Positions 1-11,401 of a DNA stretch of 64,000 nt are shown here, piece after piece. The notes under the pieces were generated by a model. The model saw only the letters and a list, made by a program, of their open reading frames with translations, did not search any database and was not told the origin of the DNA. Source of the DNA: Trichobilharzia szidati (Eukaryota > Platyhelminthes > Trematoda > Strigeidida > Schistosomatidae); assembly GCA_944472155.2 (NCBI GenBank), contig OX235279.1, forward strand, positions 63,833,564 through 63,897,563, read 5' to 3'. How positions within the stretch are numbered: the stretch's first letter is position 1; each line of letters starts with the position of its first letter. Both the position numbers and the translations under genes were made by a program.

Positions 1-1120
1 TAGGATGACGGGGAAAGCAAACATTAACTAAAAAATAAAAAAATCTACTTACTGTCAGTTAGTTTATTAGACCAAGAGGATTGTATTCTGATAATATAAA
101 AATTTGGTGGAATAATGCCTCCACTGTAATCCCGATTTTACCTTCATATTGGCTAGTTTCATTTTCGTAACTTCTAAACTGAGCATATTTGTTTCTTTTA
201 AAATACTATTTTCGCTGAAACTTGAGCATAGCATAGCACTGGAGGGTTCAAACACCGAAAATTTGAGGGTGGGCTTCTAAACCACACCTTAAAAAATCCA
301 TGGCAATATCAAGACATCTCTTGAAAAACCCTGTTAATCAGCAAAGGGTGAGAAATTCAGTTCATTAAAATAAAGAAAAAGGAATTTAAAGACATAAATA
401 ATCAATAACTGATATCTTTCAAATTGAAAAGGGTATTCACATATCAATAAATGAATAAAAAGTGCCCTGATAACTGAACCAAGGGAAAGTGGACTTTTGT
501 CAAATGCAGTACAACACATTTTGTGACCGACTTATATTCACCTGTTGAGGTTCAAAACCAGCGCTGTGTTTAACATCAACAAAATATGAAACGATCTGAG
601 ACTATTCTTTCAAGTCATTCTGCATACATCAAAATGCATCAAATGAAACTGTAGCCTATAAGAAAACTCTGAACTATATTATAAACGTTGATGACTCTAT
701 GAGGTTATAGAGATGCCTTATTAAAATATTCCAGCATCTAAAAACTTGATAAATTGATCTGAAGTCTTTACATTCATCTTTGTAACATATTTTTAGGGAA
801 TTATTTATGCCATCGTTAAGATTGATTTTGTCTGTCACTGATGTCTAAGGTTGTCTGTTTGCATTATTCATTAGAAAAATCATGTCAAGCAGTCAATAGC
901 TTTTAGTTATCTTAACTGGCAAGTAGCTGCTTAAGTGTGTATTCCCTGGCTATAAGTTTATACTTGCTGCAAATGTTCAAAACATCAGTAGATCCTATAG
1001 TGTACTCATACTTGTAGTCTGTTTTCTTGCTGACATTAGAATTGTGCTGTTTCCCTGTTTACAACACATATCTTACCAGTGTTTCATAAAGTTCCTTATC
1101 TTCATTAATACAATTAATCG
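1..1120. other. AT-rich stretch, no gene seen
   Basis: Only short open frames without a recognisable domain, codon pattern or splice context. No repeat recognised until the SINE that follows. Confidence 0.6.
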
Positions 1121-1133
1121 TTACGCCAGTAAT

Positions 1134-1365
1134 TTTTTTTTCCTTCACGTTCCCCAGTGGAACATAGGGCTTCAAGCTAGTGGCTTGAGGTTTCTGTAGC
1201 AGTGTTTATCTTACAGTATGGGGTTGCTAGCCTCATGCCCAACCTTTTACTCTTCACCAGCATTATTTCTGGCTTAGCCAGGTAAAGGAGTGCGTCGGCC
1301 GGGGATCGAACCCCGAACCATGTGCATGGTCGGTGAGAGTCCTAACCACTATACCACCGACGCAC
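1134..1365 (-). mobile_element. tRNA-headed SINE, full length, with target site duplication
   Basis: Read on the minus strand, the element starts with a tRNA-like head carrying an A box (tggtatagtggttagg) and a B box (gggttcgatcc). A roughly 150-base body follows, containing ggctagcaaccccat and gaagccctatgttccact, and an A-rich end. It is bounded by a 13-base direct repeat, ttacgccagtaat, at 1121-1133 and 1366-1378. The head implies RNA polymerase III transcription. The duplication shows insertion by target-primed reverse transcription. The cloverleaf is imperfect and fused to a long body, so it is not a working tRNA gene. Confidence 0.9.
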
Positions 1366-1772
1366 TTACGCCAGTAATGCTTAATAGTAATTGTCCATAC
1401 TTTAACGACTAAGTATACAGAACTTTCCGCCTTGGAAAAATACATTTAGATACAGCTTCTTGTCAAAATTCAGGATACCCGAAATACATCGGCAATTGAA
1501 TTTAGGACCACCTCAAAGGTCTGTATATGTGGCATTAATCTTACATCTTTACATGTATTAAATTCTAAACTGACTAAATCACATGCAATGAAACAAAAGT
1601 TATGAGAAAACAAAGTAGAAAGGGGTGGAAACTAATTAGTTCTGACGTGACAGCTATCTAGATCAACATTCTAATCCATATATTTCTGGTAGCCGTTGGC
1701 AAAGGGTTTGACTTTGAACTCACAAAGAGAAGTGAAGTCTCTATCAAAGAAATAATATTAGGTCTTTAATTA

Positions 1773-1960
1773 TGCCTAAACTTCACTGTATTCATATTTT
1801 AAAATAAAACATACAAACAAACAAATGCAGTCGCTATAGGATCACTAATATCTCCAGCAGTAGCAGACATATTTATGGATATTTCAGAACGTAAAACTTC
1901 TGCTGCTACGTTATGTCAACGATAAACAGACGACTCATCCACTTTGTTGAAATCCAAACA
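1773..1960 (+). pseudogene. Penelope-like reverse transcriptase relic
   Basis: A degraded frame reads CLNFTVFIF, a stop, then NKTYKQTNAVAIGS, LISPAVADIFMD. This corresponds to the PLE block (Y..(I/T)(D/N)G.AMGSP.SP..AD.FM) that lies before the catalytic motif. After a frameshift near 1895-1905 it reads LLLRYVND at about 1903-1923, the place of the YxDD active site. The first aspartate is asparagine (aac). No intact ends or terminal arms are visible. A relic of an old, 5'- and 3'-truncated insertion. Confidence 0.6.
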
Positions 1961-3508
1961 TATCCCTAGGTAGTGGACATTTATAAACTGAGTAGTAGAT
2001 GGAATCCCGTTCATTTACGTATTAGAGATAGAACAGTGTGAGCAAACTATGCTAGACTGTAAAACTCAATTAAAACAGAATGTGGGTTAAATAGTAGCGT
2101 CGGTGGAAAACAGTTACATTCTCATAGGTATCAAAACTTTGAATCGTTTCAGGAAAACCAGTAAAGGTAGGTTCATTCAAAAATATATGAAGACCCATTC
2201 GATTTTCTTACTTAATTGAAATAACATAAGTAACACGGAATTCAAATCCTCAACAGTACTGCTATATAAGGAAGGAACAGCAGAGGCCCTACGTAGGTTT
2301 CTTCGTGCGTCTGATATTAGGGTAGAAGCAAACTCTGTTGGATAAGGATACAATAGATCACTGTGTACGATATCAAACAGACTTATCTTTTGTGGATATA
2401 TGTTGTCCCACAATGCCAAAACTGTACTCTTACATGAAATCAGAAAGGTTGAATGGTATGGAAAAAGCTTCTAACCATTAGTGCATATTTTCGTCTGCAT
2501 TAGTAAACTATTACTTTGACGGTTATGGAATAATTTTGCTGTCGTTTTTTCTCCAGCCCAAGAAATTGTGGTCTTCACTTGAACACTCAGAATGATTTCT
2601 AAGAGCCCCTATGCTCTGGAATGGTGATAATTATTGTGAATCGCTGCACTTTTCAAATGTCTAACGAAACCTCTGCCCAACATAAACCACACTGAAGAAG
2701 TGATGTGTTTTTTATTAGTACTAATAGTTACTGTTCACCTCTGTCAACTGTGAGTTATACTTTTAAAAATGACACGATTTGTAATTTATTAACGAATTCG
2801 AACAATGAAAAATATATGCATATGTGCATCAGAAAGACAACTTATACACATATGTTGTTAAGAAACATCCATGATTGGAATACTGTCGTCCATATTCATC
2901 AGTAAACGTTTTAAAACACCAAATGAGATTTTTGAAACTGTTTAAACTAATAAAATCTTAGTTTATAACAAAATTCCTCTTTCAGCTGCCGACAGAATGA
3001 AAAGCTGTTGAAAATATAGATAGTATAGGCGTTATTCTAATTATTCTTTGTTTATTACACTTCAGATAAAGAAACATTTATGAAACCCAACAAAATTGGA
3101 CTAGACAGCATAAAATAAAACATAAAAAGCAACAACATTCAGATAAAAAAACAGTCAACAACAGCTATAAAGTAAATGTAATCAGTTATATGTTAAAAGT
3201 TAAACATTATAAATTAAGATCCTTCTGAAAAGTGTCAGTTACCTTCATATTTCGAAACTTGAAACACTGGAAATTAGTATATATATTGGTGAAATATGTT
3301 TTCTTAAATATCACTGTGGAGGAGGTGAAAATAAATAAAAATATTAGAGATATTAAAAATCACCACCTTCACTGTAATTTAATAGAATTTGGCTTTTATA
3401 AATGAATGCATTATTAGAAGGTTACTTTATTTAATGATATTAGACATTTCAGATACTGTTTTCCTTATATTGGATAATATCTGAAGTGCATTTCCGATTG
3501 CATCAGGT
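1961..3508. other. No established gene; one weak exon candidate
   Basis: Mostly AT-rich. A minus-strand stretch at 2212-2421 could be an internal exon (see findings). The rest shows nothing recognisable. The 3' flank of the receptor gene at 3509 occupies the right end. Confidence 0.5.
3426..3431 (-). terminator. Candidate poly(A) signal of the 3509-4900 receptor
   Basis: AATAAA on the minus strand, about 78 bases past the receptor stop codon. Spacing fits a short 3' UTR. The hexamer is common by chance in AT-rich DNA. Confidence 0.35.
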
Positions 3509-4900
3509 TCACGATGTAACCCTTTGTGAAGTGCCACTACTGTTGTAATTATTGTTGCTGTTGATACTTGTGCAAAGAAATATCTTCACAAATAACTGGC
3601 GGAAATAAGACATCATCCATATGAAAACCACGAAATTGCATATTGAGTCAACTGTAATTAGTGTGTTGCCAATCGTTTCTAGAGTACGACTCAGGGGAGT
3701 ATTTGTCAATATTCTTGCTGTTTGCAATATTGATAGAATTGGATTCATGCATTCCAGTGACCCAAACAACATTGCCACGACTAAAACTATTTTCGTTGCT
3801 CTCATCTGGCCTTTTTGACGCTTTCTTAGAGCATCTTGCTGGGCTGGACATTGTTGCCGTTCTTCATGTAGAGACGGTATTTCATCCGATGATTTCGAAT
3901 TCGGGGGGAATAAAATAGAATCATCATTTTCATCCCATGGTCTCAGTCTCAACAAAATTAAGAGAGTAAACAGAATAATCAAAACCCATGTAATAATAGC
4001 CTGATAAGGCAGAACAACAAATGTCATAAACCTTGAAAATTCTTCACTGCTCCAAAAGTAATCTTCAGACCATAATGCGTATTTTTGAGAAATCTTATCA
4101 TAACACAATAAGCCAATAATATCTATATGCTTAAGAGCCGAAATGAAGGTTGAAATTATCACGAAAACAGATATTATCAGAATGAATCTTTTGGGGTTTC
4201 TTAAGATACGTTGCCATCGTTTGGAACCTAATGGCCACATTACCACTTCGGCACGAGCAGCAGTTATTAAACAAATACACCAATTTCTACACATCAAACC
4301 GGTTTCTGCCAAAAACATAATTACATTTTGCGCAGTTGGAATCACAACGAGTCTCATATCAGGCGGTATATGTGATGCTGGATTAACTGGTCTTTGATGA
4401 ATAAAATATGGTGAAAGTACTTGAGTCAGTTTTAAAATAAATACATTGAGATTGAAAATTACTTCAAAGGTGCTTAGGATTATCAGACTAGTCAGAAATA
4501 AGCTTCTAGGACGTCTACGCTCTTTGCTTCCTTTCGTTAAATTTTTTGTAGGGGCTGTAGTCACTGCACTTGTTGTTGTTGTTGTTGCTAACGTTGTTGT
4601 TTTTGTTCCTCGTAAAGATACAATGAGATTTAATGTTGCTTCACCGAAAAGAAATAAAAACAGCGATATGGCATTGACAATAAAAGCAATCAGAGATAAG
4701 CAGATAATTGGTATTTGTTGCAGTTTTTCAGGTATGACTAATGGTTTCCCATATTTTCCCGGGTCAGGAACATCTTCGCAATGTCCCAGATAACGCACGT
4801 AATAGTAAAATGTGAAAGAGAACTGTAGATCTGTCTCATTTGTGAGTGACATTGTCTTGTTAGAAAAATAGAATGTGTTACTGCTTTTTGACAAATTCAA
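3509..4900 (-). CDS. Flatworm-type orphan rhodopsin-like GPCR (paralogue 1), single exon
   Basis: A 463-residue uninterrupted frame predicted to be a seven-helix plasma-membrane receptor; ligand unknown. Helices lie near residues 62-86, 133-160, 184-213, 238-257, 288-319, 379-402 and 421-443. The N-terminus has sequons at NKT and NET. Class A landmarks are altered: AARAEV (214-219) replaces the DRY region but keeps the arginine (R216), CMNP (394-397) replaces CWxP, and NFVVF (432-436) replaces NPxxY. The usual cysteine at the top of helix 3 is missing, while C41 in the N-terminal tail and C266 in extracellular loop 2 are conserved with the paralogue at 46676-48046. Intracellular loop 1 is long and threonine-rich (about 99-117). 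The paralogue starts level with Met17, so translation may begin at 4852 instead of 4900. A CCAAT box on the coding strand lies at 5014-5018. The lack of introns and the motif pattern suggest the platyhelminth-specific PROF1-like group; that name is from memory of the family, not a search. Confidence 0.85.
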   Translation of the reverse strand: MNLSKSSNTFYFSNKTMSLTNETDLQFSFTFYYYVRYLGHCEDVPDPGKYGKPLVIPEKLQQIPIICLSLIAFIVNAISLFLFLFGEATLNLIVSLRGTKTTTLATTTTTSAVTTAPTKNLTKGSKERRRPRSLFLTSLIILSTFEVIFNLNVFILKLTQVLSPYFIHQRPVNPASHIPPDMRLVVIPTAQNVIMFLAETGLMCRNWCICLITAARAEVVMWPLGSKRWQRILRNPKRFILIISVFVIISTFISALKHIDIIGLLCYDKISQKYALWSEDYFWSSEEFSRFMTFVVLPYQAIITWVLIILFTLLILLRLRPWDENDDSILFPPNSKSSDEIPSLHEERQQCPAQQDALRKRQKGQMRATKIVLVVAMLFGSLECMNPILSILQTARILTNTPLSRTLETIGNTLITVDSICNFVVFIWMMSYFRQLFVKIFLCTSINSNNNYNSSGTSQRVTS

Positions 4901-5669
4901 GTTTGGAATAACCGATAAATATTCATAGACAAAAAAATTATTAAAATATGAAGAAATGTTGGTTTGAACTAAATGAAGTAGGTCTATGGTGGACTTTTAA
5001 TGTGCCGACTTTGATTGGTTATTATTTAACAACAAACACATGTAACTATTAAATACCAACCAAACACGCACTTTTCGGAATTTTTTTTGTAATAGAAGAA
5101 CGAAGATAGACCAATGATTTTTAAGGCTGAAATTTGTAATCGCGGCCTTAATCTCCACAGTCTAAGGATAGGTCAAAACGATATAAACAGTGACACGAAC
5201 CAGATTGGTTGACATCTAGTATATTTAATTGCCAAAGTGGTGAGAGGACGACATGTCCAAACGTATAAATATGAAAATATTGTGACAATTTTCTGTTTAC
5301 CTAAAAGTATCATTTATATGATACATAGATCACTGTCTCAATCCAAAGTACAGAATAGGTTATAAACAGTTTACGTGCACTGTTATATCCATTAAAATTT
5401 AGTAAATACACGATGAAAATAGGCATATACAACTGTATTGTGCGAATGAACTCGACCTCGTAGTCACCTCGTAGTCTATTAAAGTCATCAAACATTCGCA
5501 GCATACACGCAGCCCCCTTACTGATTGATAAAATCCGTTTGAGTTAAGCCTTTAGATCACATCCTAAATGTAACTGTGGTAAATTAATCTGTATTTATTT
5601 GGTGTTTACAAGCTGTATTATTCTGAGTTTTTAACTGGTTAAAGTTTTCTTTTGATATTATTTCATTGT
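4901..5669. other. Upstream region of receptor 1
   Basis: Contains an inverted CCAAT (5014-5018) and AT-rich TATA-like runs near 4935-4950. No coding sequence recognised. Confidence 0.4.
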
Positions 5670-6345
5670 GTCGTGTGAAATAAATATTTGTTGCTGATGA
5701 CGTTTCTTTAAATGAATTAAGTTACCAGTCATCATTTGAACATTGATTGACTGTTGTTCCGTGACTTCAGAATACAACTACCAGTTTGTGTATTGACCAC
5801 GCCTAAGCAGTATTTGAAGTAATACTTTTGGTGTAGTTCTCTGAGCTGGAACTTTAAGTACTGAAGCTTTCATTGTCTTACTTGACAATACTCTCAGCTT
5901 GAAGTAGGCATTTTTAAATTTTCCAAGAGTTTATCAGTCATCTCTCCTAGTAACCTTGGATGTGATTGCTTGCTTTTGTGTATTCTTCAACTCTCTAGTT
6001 GCCGTGTGTTGGTATTGATCATTTTCTTGACCTGAAAGTTGACCTTTTGTTCGTGTGACTTCCTTTTCATGGGTTGGCAGATCTCGTCTATGTCAATGTG
6101 TCTTGACTGCAGATTCCCCTGAATACCAGGCTTATAGAAATTTTCTCTTCATAGGATTTGTACATTGTCTCAATGGAATTGGCGTCTACGGTTTTCTGCA
6201 TGCACTGATATGATGGAGTGTATATTGTGTCTTTTGACGGCCAGTTCACGTTCAAAGTTGAGAAAATGAAGAGGGCGTCCACTGTGATGAATGTAATGTT
6301 CTTCACAGATGTCGCAATTTAACTTGTAGATTTTGTTATTTTTTT
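5670..6345 (-). pseudogene. Penelope-like element, GIY-YIG nuclease relic
   Basis: On the minus strand from about 6335 a frame reads KIYKLNCDICEEHYIHHSGR, then a region rich in ELAVKRHNIHS and ISVHAENRRRQFH. This is the CxxC-containing GIY-YIG domain at the C-terminus of PLE proteins. The YIG glycine is histidine (YIHH) and two TGA stops interrupt the domain, so it is dead. The frame then runs open through DIDEICQP to about 5960. Near 5690 the minus strand carries GAAACGTCATCAGC, the same block found after the nuclease in the PLE copies at 27.2, 30.6, 31.4 and 62.3 kb, so the element's terminal region is probably included. Confidence 0.7.
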
Positions 6346-6689
6346 ATCTTCCTTCTCTGTTTGTCTTTTGATTGACAGAGAGCTGACTGAAGTGATTTTG
6401 TAGGTTTACTTAAAAATAAAATTAATGATGAGACACATTTACGTGAAGACAATGATATAATTAATTAGTTGACTTTGATAGTAATCAGAATAAATGACAG
6501 ATATATGAATTCAGCTTCAGGGAGAACTGCTGAAATGTTGACTACCTAATTTTTGTATTTTTCAACAGTCTGAACTCAAGTACTTGTGAAAACTAAAAGT
6601 CACTCATTCGAGAATTTAAACTTTCAGCAGTGGGCTACAGTAATTATACTTTTAGACCACAGGAAAATATATAATACTTGAAAAATTAA

Positions 6690-6815
6690 TCCGGAGGGCG
6701 CGTACTAGTTAAGAGTCCCAAACTAGGACGAAGCAGCTATCCAGTACTCCCAGGTTTTCCAGTGGTTCTCTAACTGATGTCAGCTCATGATGAAATCCTT
6801 CATGCAATTAAATAT
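6690..6815 (+). mobile_element. Fragment of a hammerhead-carrying schistosome retroposon (SM-alpha type)
   Basis: GAGTCCCAAACTAGGACGAA resembles the stem II and GAA box of the hammerhead ribozyme known from the schistosome SM-alpha retroposon. It is followed by ccagtggttctctaactgat and gtcagctcatgatgaaatcc. The last block recurs in inverted orientation at 16595-16672. The ribozyme core is decayed: the CUGANGA box is replaced by TTAAGA and the GAAA box by GAAG. The family name is from memory. Confidence 0.5.
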
Positions 6816-9800
6816 ATAATTATTGGCTTCATTTTAATATTGGTCTCCTCAAGGATACTGTTTGATGTGTTATAGGAATATTTCTAGGCATTTGTTTCCC
6901 GAGTTTGATGCAACTACAAGTTGCACAGTACATTTTAGAACCAAAATTTTAAAAAATATTCTCGGCACTTACTGAGAAATTTTAGGAAACAAAAAATTCA
7001 CTAATTTAATTACACTTTTTCACTGTTTTAACATTTTAACAATAAATAACATAACAAATGCGTGTAAGTTCAGTGAACTGTGATAAAAGCTTTGTCAAAA
7101 TGTATAAACATTAGCAAGCATCCTTAGCATTTTCAAAAAAATGTTTATCTGCTTCATTTCTGTTTTCCATAATTTTCTAATGGAACCTTATTTATATAAT
7201 TCAGATTACACGAAAGAGTCCTTGAAATGTGACCTTATTCATCACTCTACTCTCTTCCTTTTCTAGTGGCCATTACGCTGAATCTTCCTATCTATCTTAG
7301 ACTAGCTGTAATTGTTATTACCAGGTATTCATAGTTATGAAGGCATCCACAGAAATATTATTTATGAAGAAAAATAATATCACAGCATACTTAATCCTGC
7401 AGGCATACTATTTGAAACCATTGCTTGAGATGATGACATGAAAGGCTTCTGAAAAAGGAAAGTAGCATCCCAGAACATTATACCGAAATAATACAAATTA
7501 TATGTGCTAGAATGAAAGACAAGTTTAACAAAAGTTAGGAATGGATTAGAAAATACAGAGAGCTGACTGAGAGGTTGGCACAATTAAGCAAGAAGAAACA
7601 GTTTTATTAAATTAGTGGAAGACTAAGACCTAACATCCTTTAAATGTGAAGACTTGCATTGAGGCGTTAAAACGGAATGAATTTTATCCTACGTAATAAC
7701 CATTTCTATATAAGGTGATTCTTATTGACCACAAGTCAGGTGGATATCGCCCTAGCATTTAAAACAAGGAGTATAGAGTTGGAGGTGGATTGATGGGTCT
7801 TAAATAGGAGTAAACTTACACCATGGATTCTGTCGGTAGTTATTATCTACCAAATAACAATGAATCCAAAACTTCATCAAGACAATTGTCTTTGTCACAA
7901 AGTGAAGAGAACAATTGGAAATCACAGTTATCAGTAATTGAATGGGTTTTTTTAAATTGTTTCTCCGTATACTCCACAGCATGTACGTGTAGACTGAGAG
8001 CAGCTGTTGAGGACGGCATAACATGAAAACTCGTTATCTTTCTTCTATTTAAAAAAACAGTTTATTAGAAATAGTGTAACAAGCTTGACAGTATATCAGG
8101 TTAGCTTCAGAGCAAAAATTAGTCTGTAAATAATTTTATTTCGAGTTTATTCACCCTTGTAACCTCTAATCGAAACGACGACCGGACTTTCTTTGTTGCT
8201 ACAAGCTGCTTCGCTGTGACTGAAATAAGTCTAACATAGTTTTACTTTTCCAGTACCTTTTTCGTTGCTGACTTTGTTGTCCAAGTGCTGTTTACTGGTA
8301 GTTTCTTCGGGTTTTTACATGAATGTTTCCACTTGTGTAATAAATCTAACTAAATTTATCCAGAGGATGAGAATCTCTGGGAAGAGGAGAATTTTCCATA
8401 ATATGTTGCTTAATTTGCCATAAAAATACCATGTTCTTCATTAAATCATATGCCTAGCGAAAACTCAGTAAATTTATTCCGTGAATATTGAACCTGAAGT
8501 TAATAAATCTTGTTTACATTTAGTCATAGCCGGAAGAGGTGTTATTTTCAAATTCCCCGATGATATAAATACACGTGACTTAGAAAATTGCCTACCTGCC
8601 AAAGACTGACATTTACACTTCCCAATAAACACTGTGCACAGATTATTATTGTTTTGATCACATCAAAGATAGAAATATTCTATTTTGTGAAAAATATTTT
8701 CACTTCTATTACGGTACGTTAAATGTGAGGTGTTGAATGTTGGTAGCGCCAGTGAATATCACTTAGCACTTCCAATGTTAATTTATTTTTTGAAATGTTT
8801 ATATGTTCCTACCGCAGCAGTGATAAAATATTCGTTGATACACTTAGATTATGATTTACCATACAAAGAAACAGAACTTTTATTGTATATTTCCCATTAT
8901 TGTGTACAAGCCAACAAAACAACTATAATATTTGTATAAGCTTAAGCAATATGTGGACCGATTATTAATTCATAGACTCGCTAAACAATCAGTGAAAATA
9001 AGGTTTCTTACATTTGCAAGCGTATTTATAACCTGCGAAATAATTTAAAATACTTCAACCAAAAATATCAGATCCTAATGCGTAAGGTCATTTTCTCTGT
9101 GACCATTTCTTCCAAAGAAAATCTAATTTACAAATAAAAGAGGAAGTACAGTGTTATTATGCTTATATATATATATATCGTTGATCGTGTAAAACATGAC
9201 TACTTTTTATTCTCAAGGTACTGACTTCATAAGTACTGGCCCGACAAAGTTATTAGCATTTACTCTAACTATTTACCGATTTTGGAATTTGATCGGCTGT
9301 ATTCCATCCAGGACAAAGGTGTTTCTGGTCTTAACTTCTTGTGTGATTTTTTCATGACCTTCTCAGTTCATTTGCAGTTTGTTTCTCGTTAATTATGTCA
9401 TTTTTTTCAAGTATTCAGACTTCAATTTATTCGTAGTCTTATGCCTACTAGAATTCTTTCACTGTTTCATATTGGACTTTGAAACTCCTCTTTTCAATCT
9501 GTTATGAAGCCTGTCGTGATTCTAGACGTAATTTGTCTGCTGGGTGATGCCTATGAATTTGAGTTAACCTACTAATGAATAGTGGAGTACTGCTTTTGCA
9601 TATGTATTTGATTTCGTAAATAATATCCTTCTTACCGTTTTTCATTCGCACAAAGTATTTTTGTTGATTTGTCTGTTCACATGCTACATCAGTATATGTG
9701 TGGAACAAACTTAATCATTTTGCTGACTGAGATAACCATATGGATTTTTGCAATGGCATCGTAACTATCATAATTTCCTTGCAATAGGAGTTTTCTTTCA

Positions 9801-11401
9801 ACTTCTATATTTCTTCAGTGGGCCTTGATACTTGCATATGCTGATTGAACGCTTTCTTTATTAATCTTTTACTTTGAAATATGACCTATTGTTTGTTACT
9901 CTTCTGTAGATTTAAGTTTATGAGATTTCATTTTGTGTTCTAATCAAGTAAATGTATACAAGTGATGATCTTTCACTTTCGTTCTTCTCATTCTTTAAAA
10001 GCAAAGATTTCAAAGTTTTGACTTATGAGGTCGCCTTTCCTGATTTACTTTTTCTGAGAATTATAAATGCTATGGGCACAAGGCATCAAGACTTTGCATT
10101 TGATGAGACTACATGGCAGCTGCGTTTAACCACATCTTCGTGTCTTTAGCAGTCAACCTTCGTATTGTTCAGCCAATCAGAGTTCTCTGGACTATTAATC
10201 ACTATATTTTGTGTATGGACTAGACCTATTTAATGCAGAAAGTCTGTTATGGAGATTTATGTGTCATTTTTAAGAATTATGCATTACTATTTGCGATTCA
10301 CCTTCTATTTGCGGTCAGATCTTGCTTAGTTGATGTGAAAAGCAAAGCCATCCCACATAACTACATTTTCACGTTGTCCGTTTTGAATAATTCGCGTTCT
10401 TAATAGTGAATAAGCAAACAATACGCAACACCAGTTCACCCGATTAGCTATCCAGGGTGTTAAACGCTTTAAATTGATTCAGCCGTCTTAGTTGAGTCAT
10501 TCCAAGTAGACCGCTAATTAGCTGCACTTCAAAGGAGTGAAACAGCCATCTTGTGTTTACATTACTTCTATCTTGCTAGCAGCCACTGCCATTTCATGAT
10601 TGTAGTTTCTACCCACTCATTTCCTTCAGCAGTATATATGGTTAAGTGTTGCAGCCACTCAGAAGACAATCCTGAAAACAGAGGCTGCAATTTACCCCAC
10701 TTACCAATAGAATTGTACTGAAAAAATTATATTATTGCTGACTTTTCACTGGGATGCTTCTCACACTAATTGGCGGGCATTGACACAAAAGATATTTTCG
10801 TCATGAAGAAAACTATGCATAATGTAACAAATTCCCCGCGTGCTTTTATTACTACTCATATGTTGTTTTAGTATTATGCTAAATGATTACTACAGTCCCA
10901 CCTTTAAATCTACGTTGCATCTATGAGAGAAACATTTCCTAACCATCTGAAAATAGCAACCACTTTCCTTCTTTCTCACGAGACAGAATATTGATTTTTC
11001 CCAAGTCCGTGCTTTCATTGAATACATTCCGTTTCATAAAATTTGTTTTCCTGCCTTCTTCACATTTATTCACCAGCAGGTTATTTCCTATTTCAGTTTG
11101 CATAACAGCTTTATGATTAATTTGTTTTATCCATGGCACCTCCGCCTGTCTAAATCCTTTAAACATTTTGACATTCATTTAGTCCTATCCCCGTCACTAA
11201 TTCTTATAAATTTCCCTTTACTATTAAAAGATGCTTTGGAAGAAAAATGTGTAGAATTGTCTTTGTTTTTGGCTGGTTAAAAAATTCTGTCAGATTCCTT
11301 TTCTGAAAGCAAATACTTAAACAAAAGACTCCGGTAGCAGACAGCCACTAATGCAGGGTTCTGTGTTTATCTATAATTAAAACTCAGGAATATGAATAAG
11401 T
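6816..11401. other. Long AT-rich stretch, no gene seen
   Basis: A short TA run lies at 9163-9178. Overlapping opposite-strand frames of about 70 codons occur at 7800-8026 and 9502-9708, with nothing that supports either as a gene. Confidence 0.5.

Noticed and set aside
1290..1365. Functional tRNA gene
   Set aside because: Same tRNA-like head occurs several times always fused to the SINE body, with target duplications; no proper acceptor stem or terminator.
5688..5740. Complete hammerhead at the end of the 5.7-6.3 kb PLE relic
   Set aside because: Only the GAAACGTCATCAG half is present; no convincing stem II or stem I partner.
9502..9708. Another GIY-YIG relic (minus strand, IIYEIKYICK)
   Set aside because: The YIG half and later conserved blocks cannot be found; resemblance too short.
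10939..11178. 79-codon minus-strand gene
   Set aside because: A stop directly precedes the ATG, no family recognised, no splice or conservation evidence.
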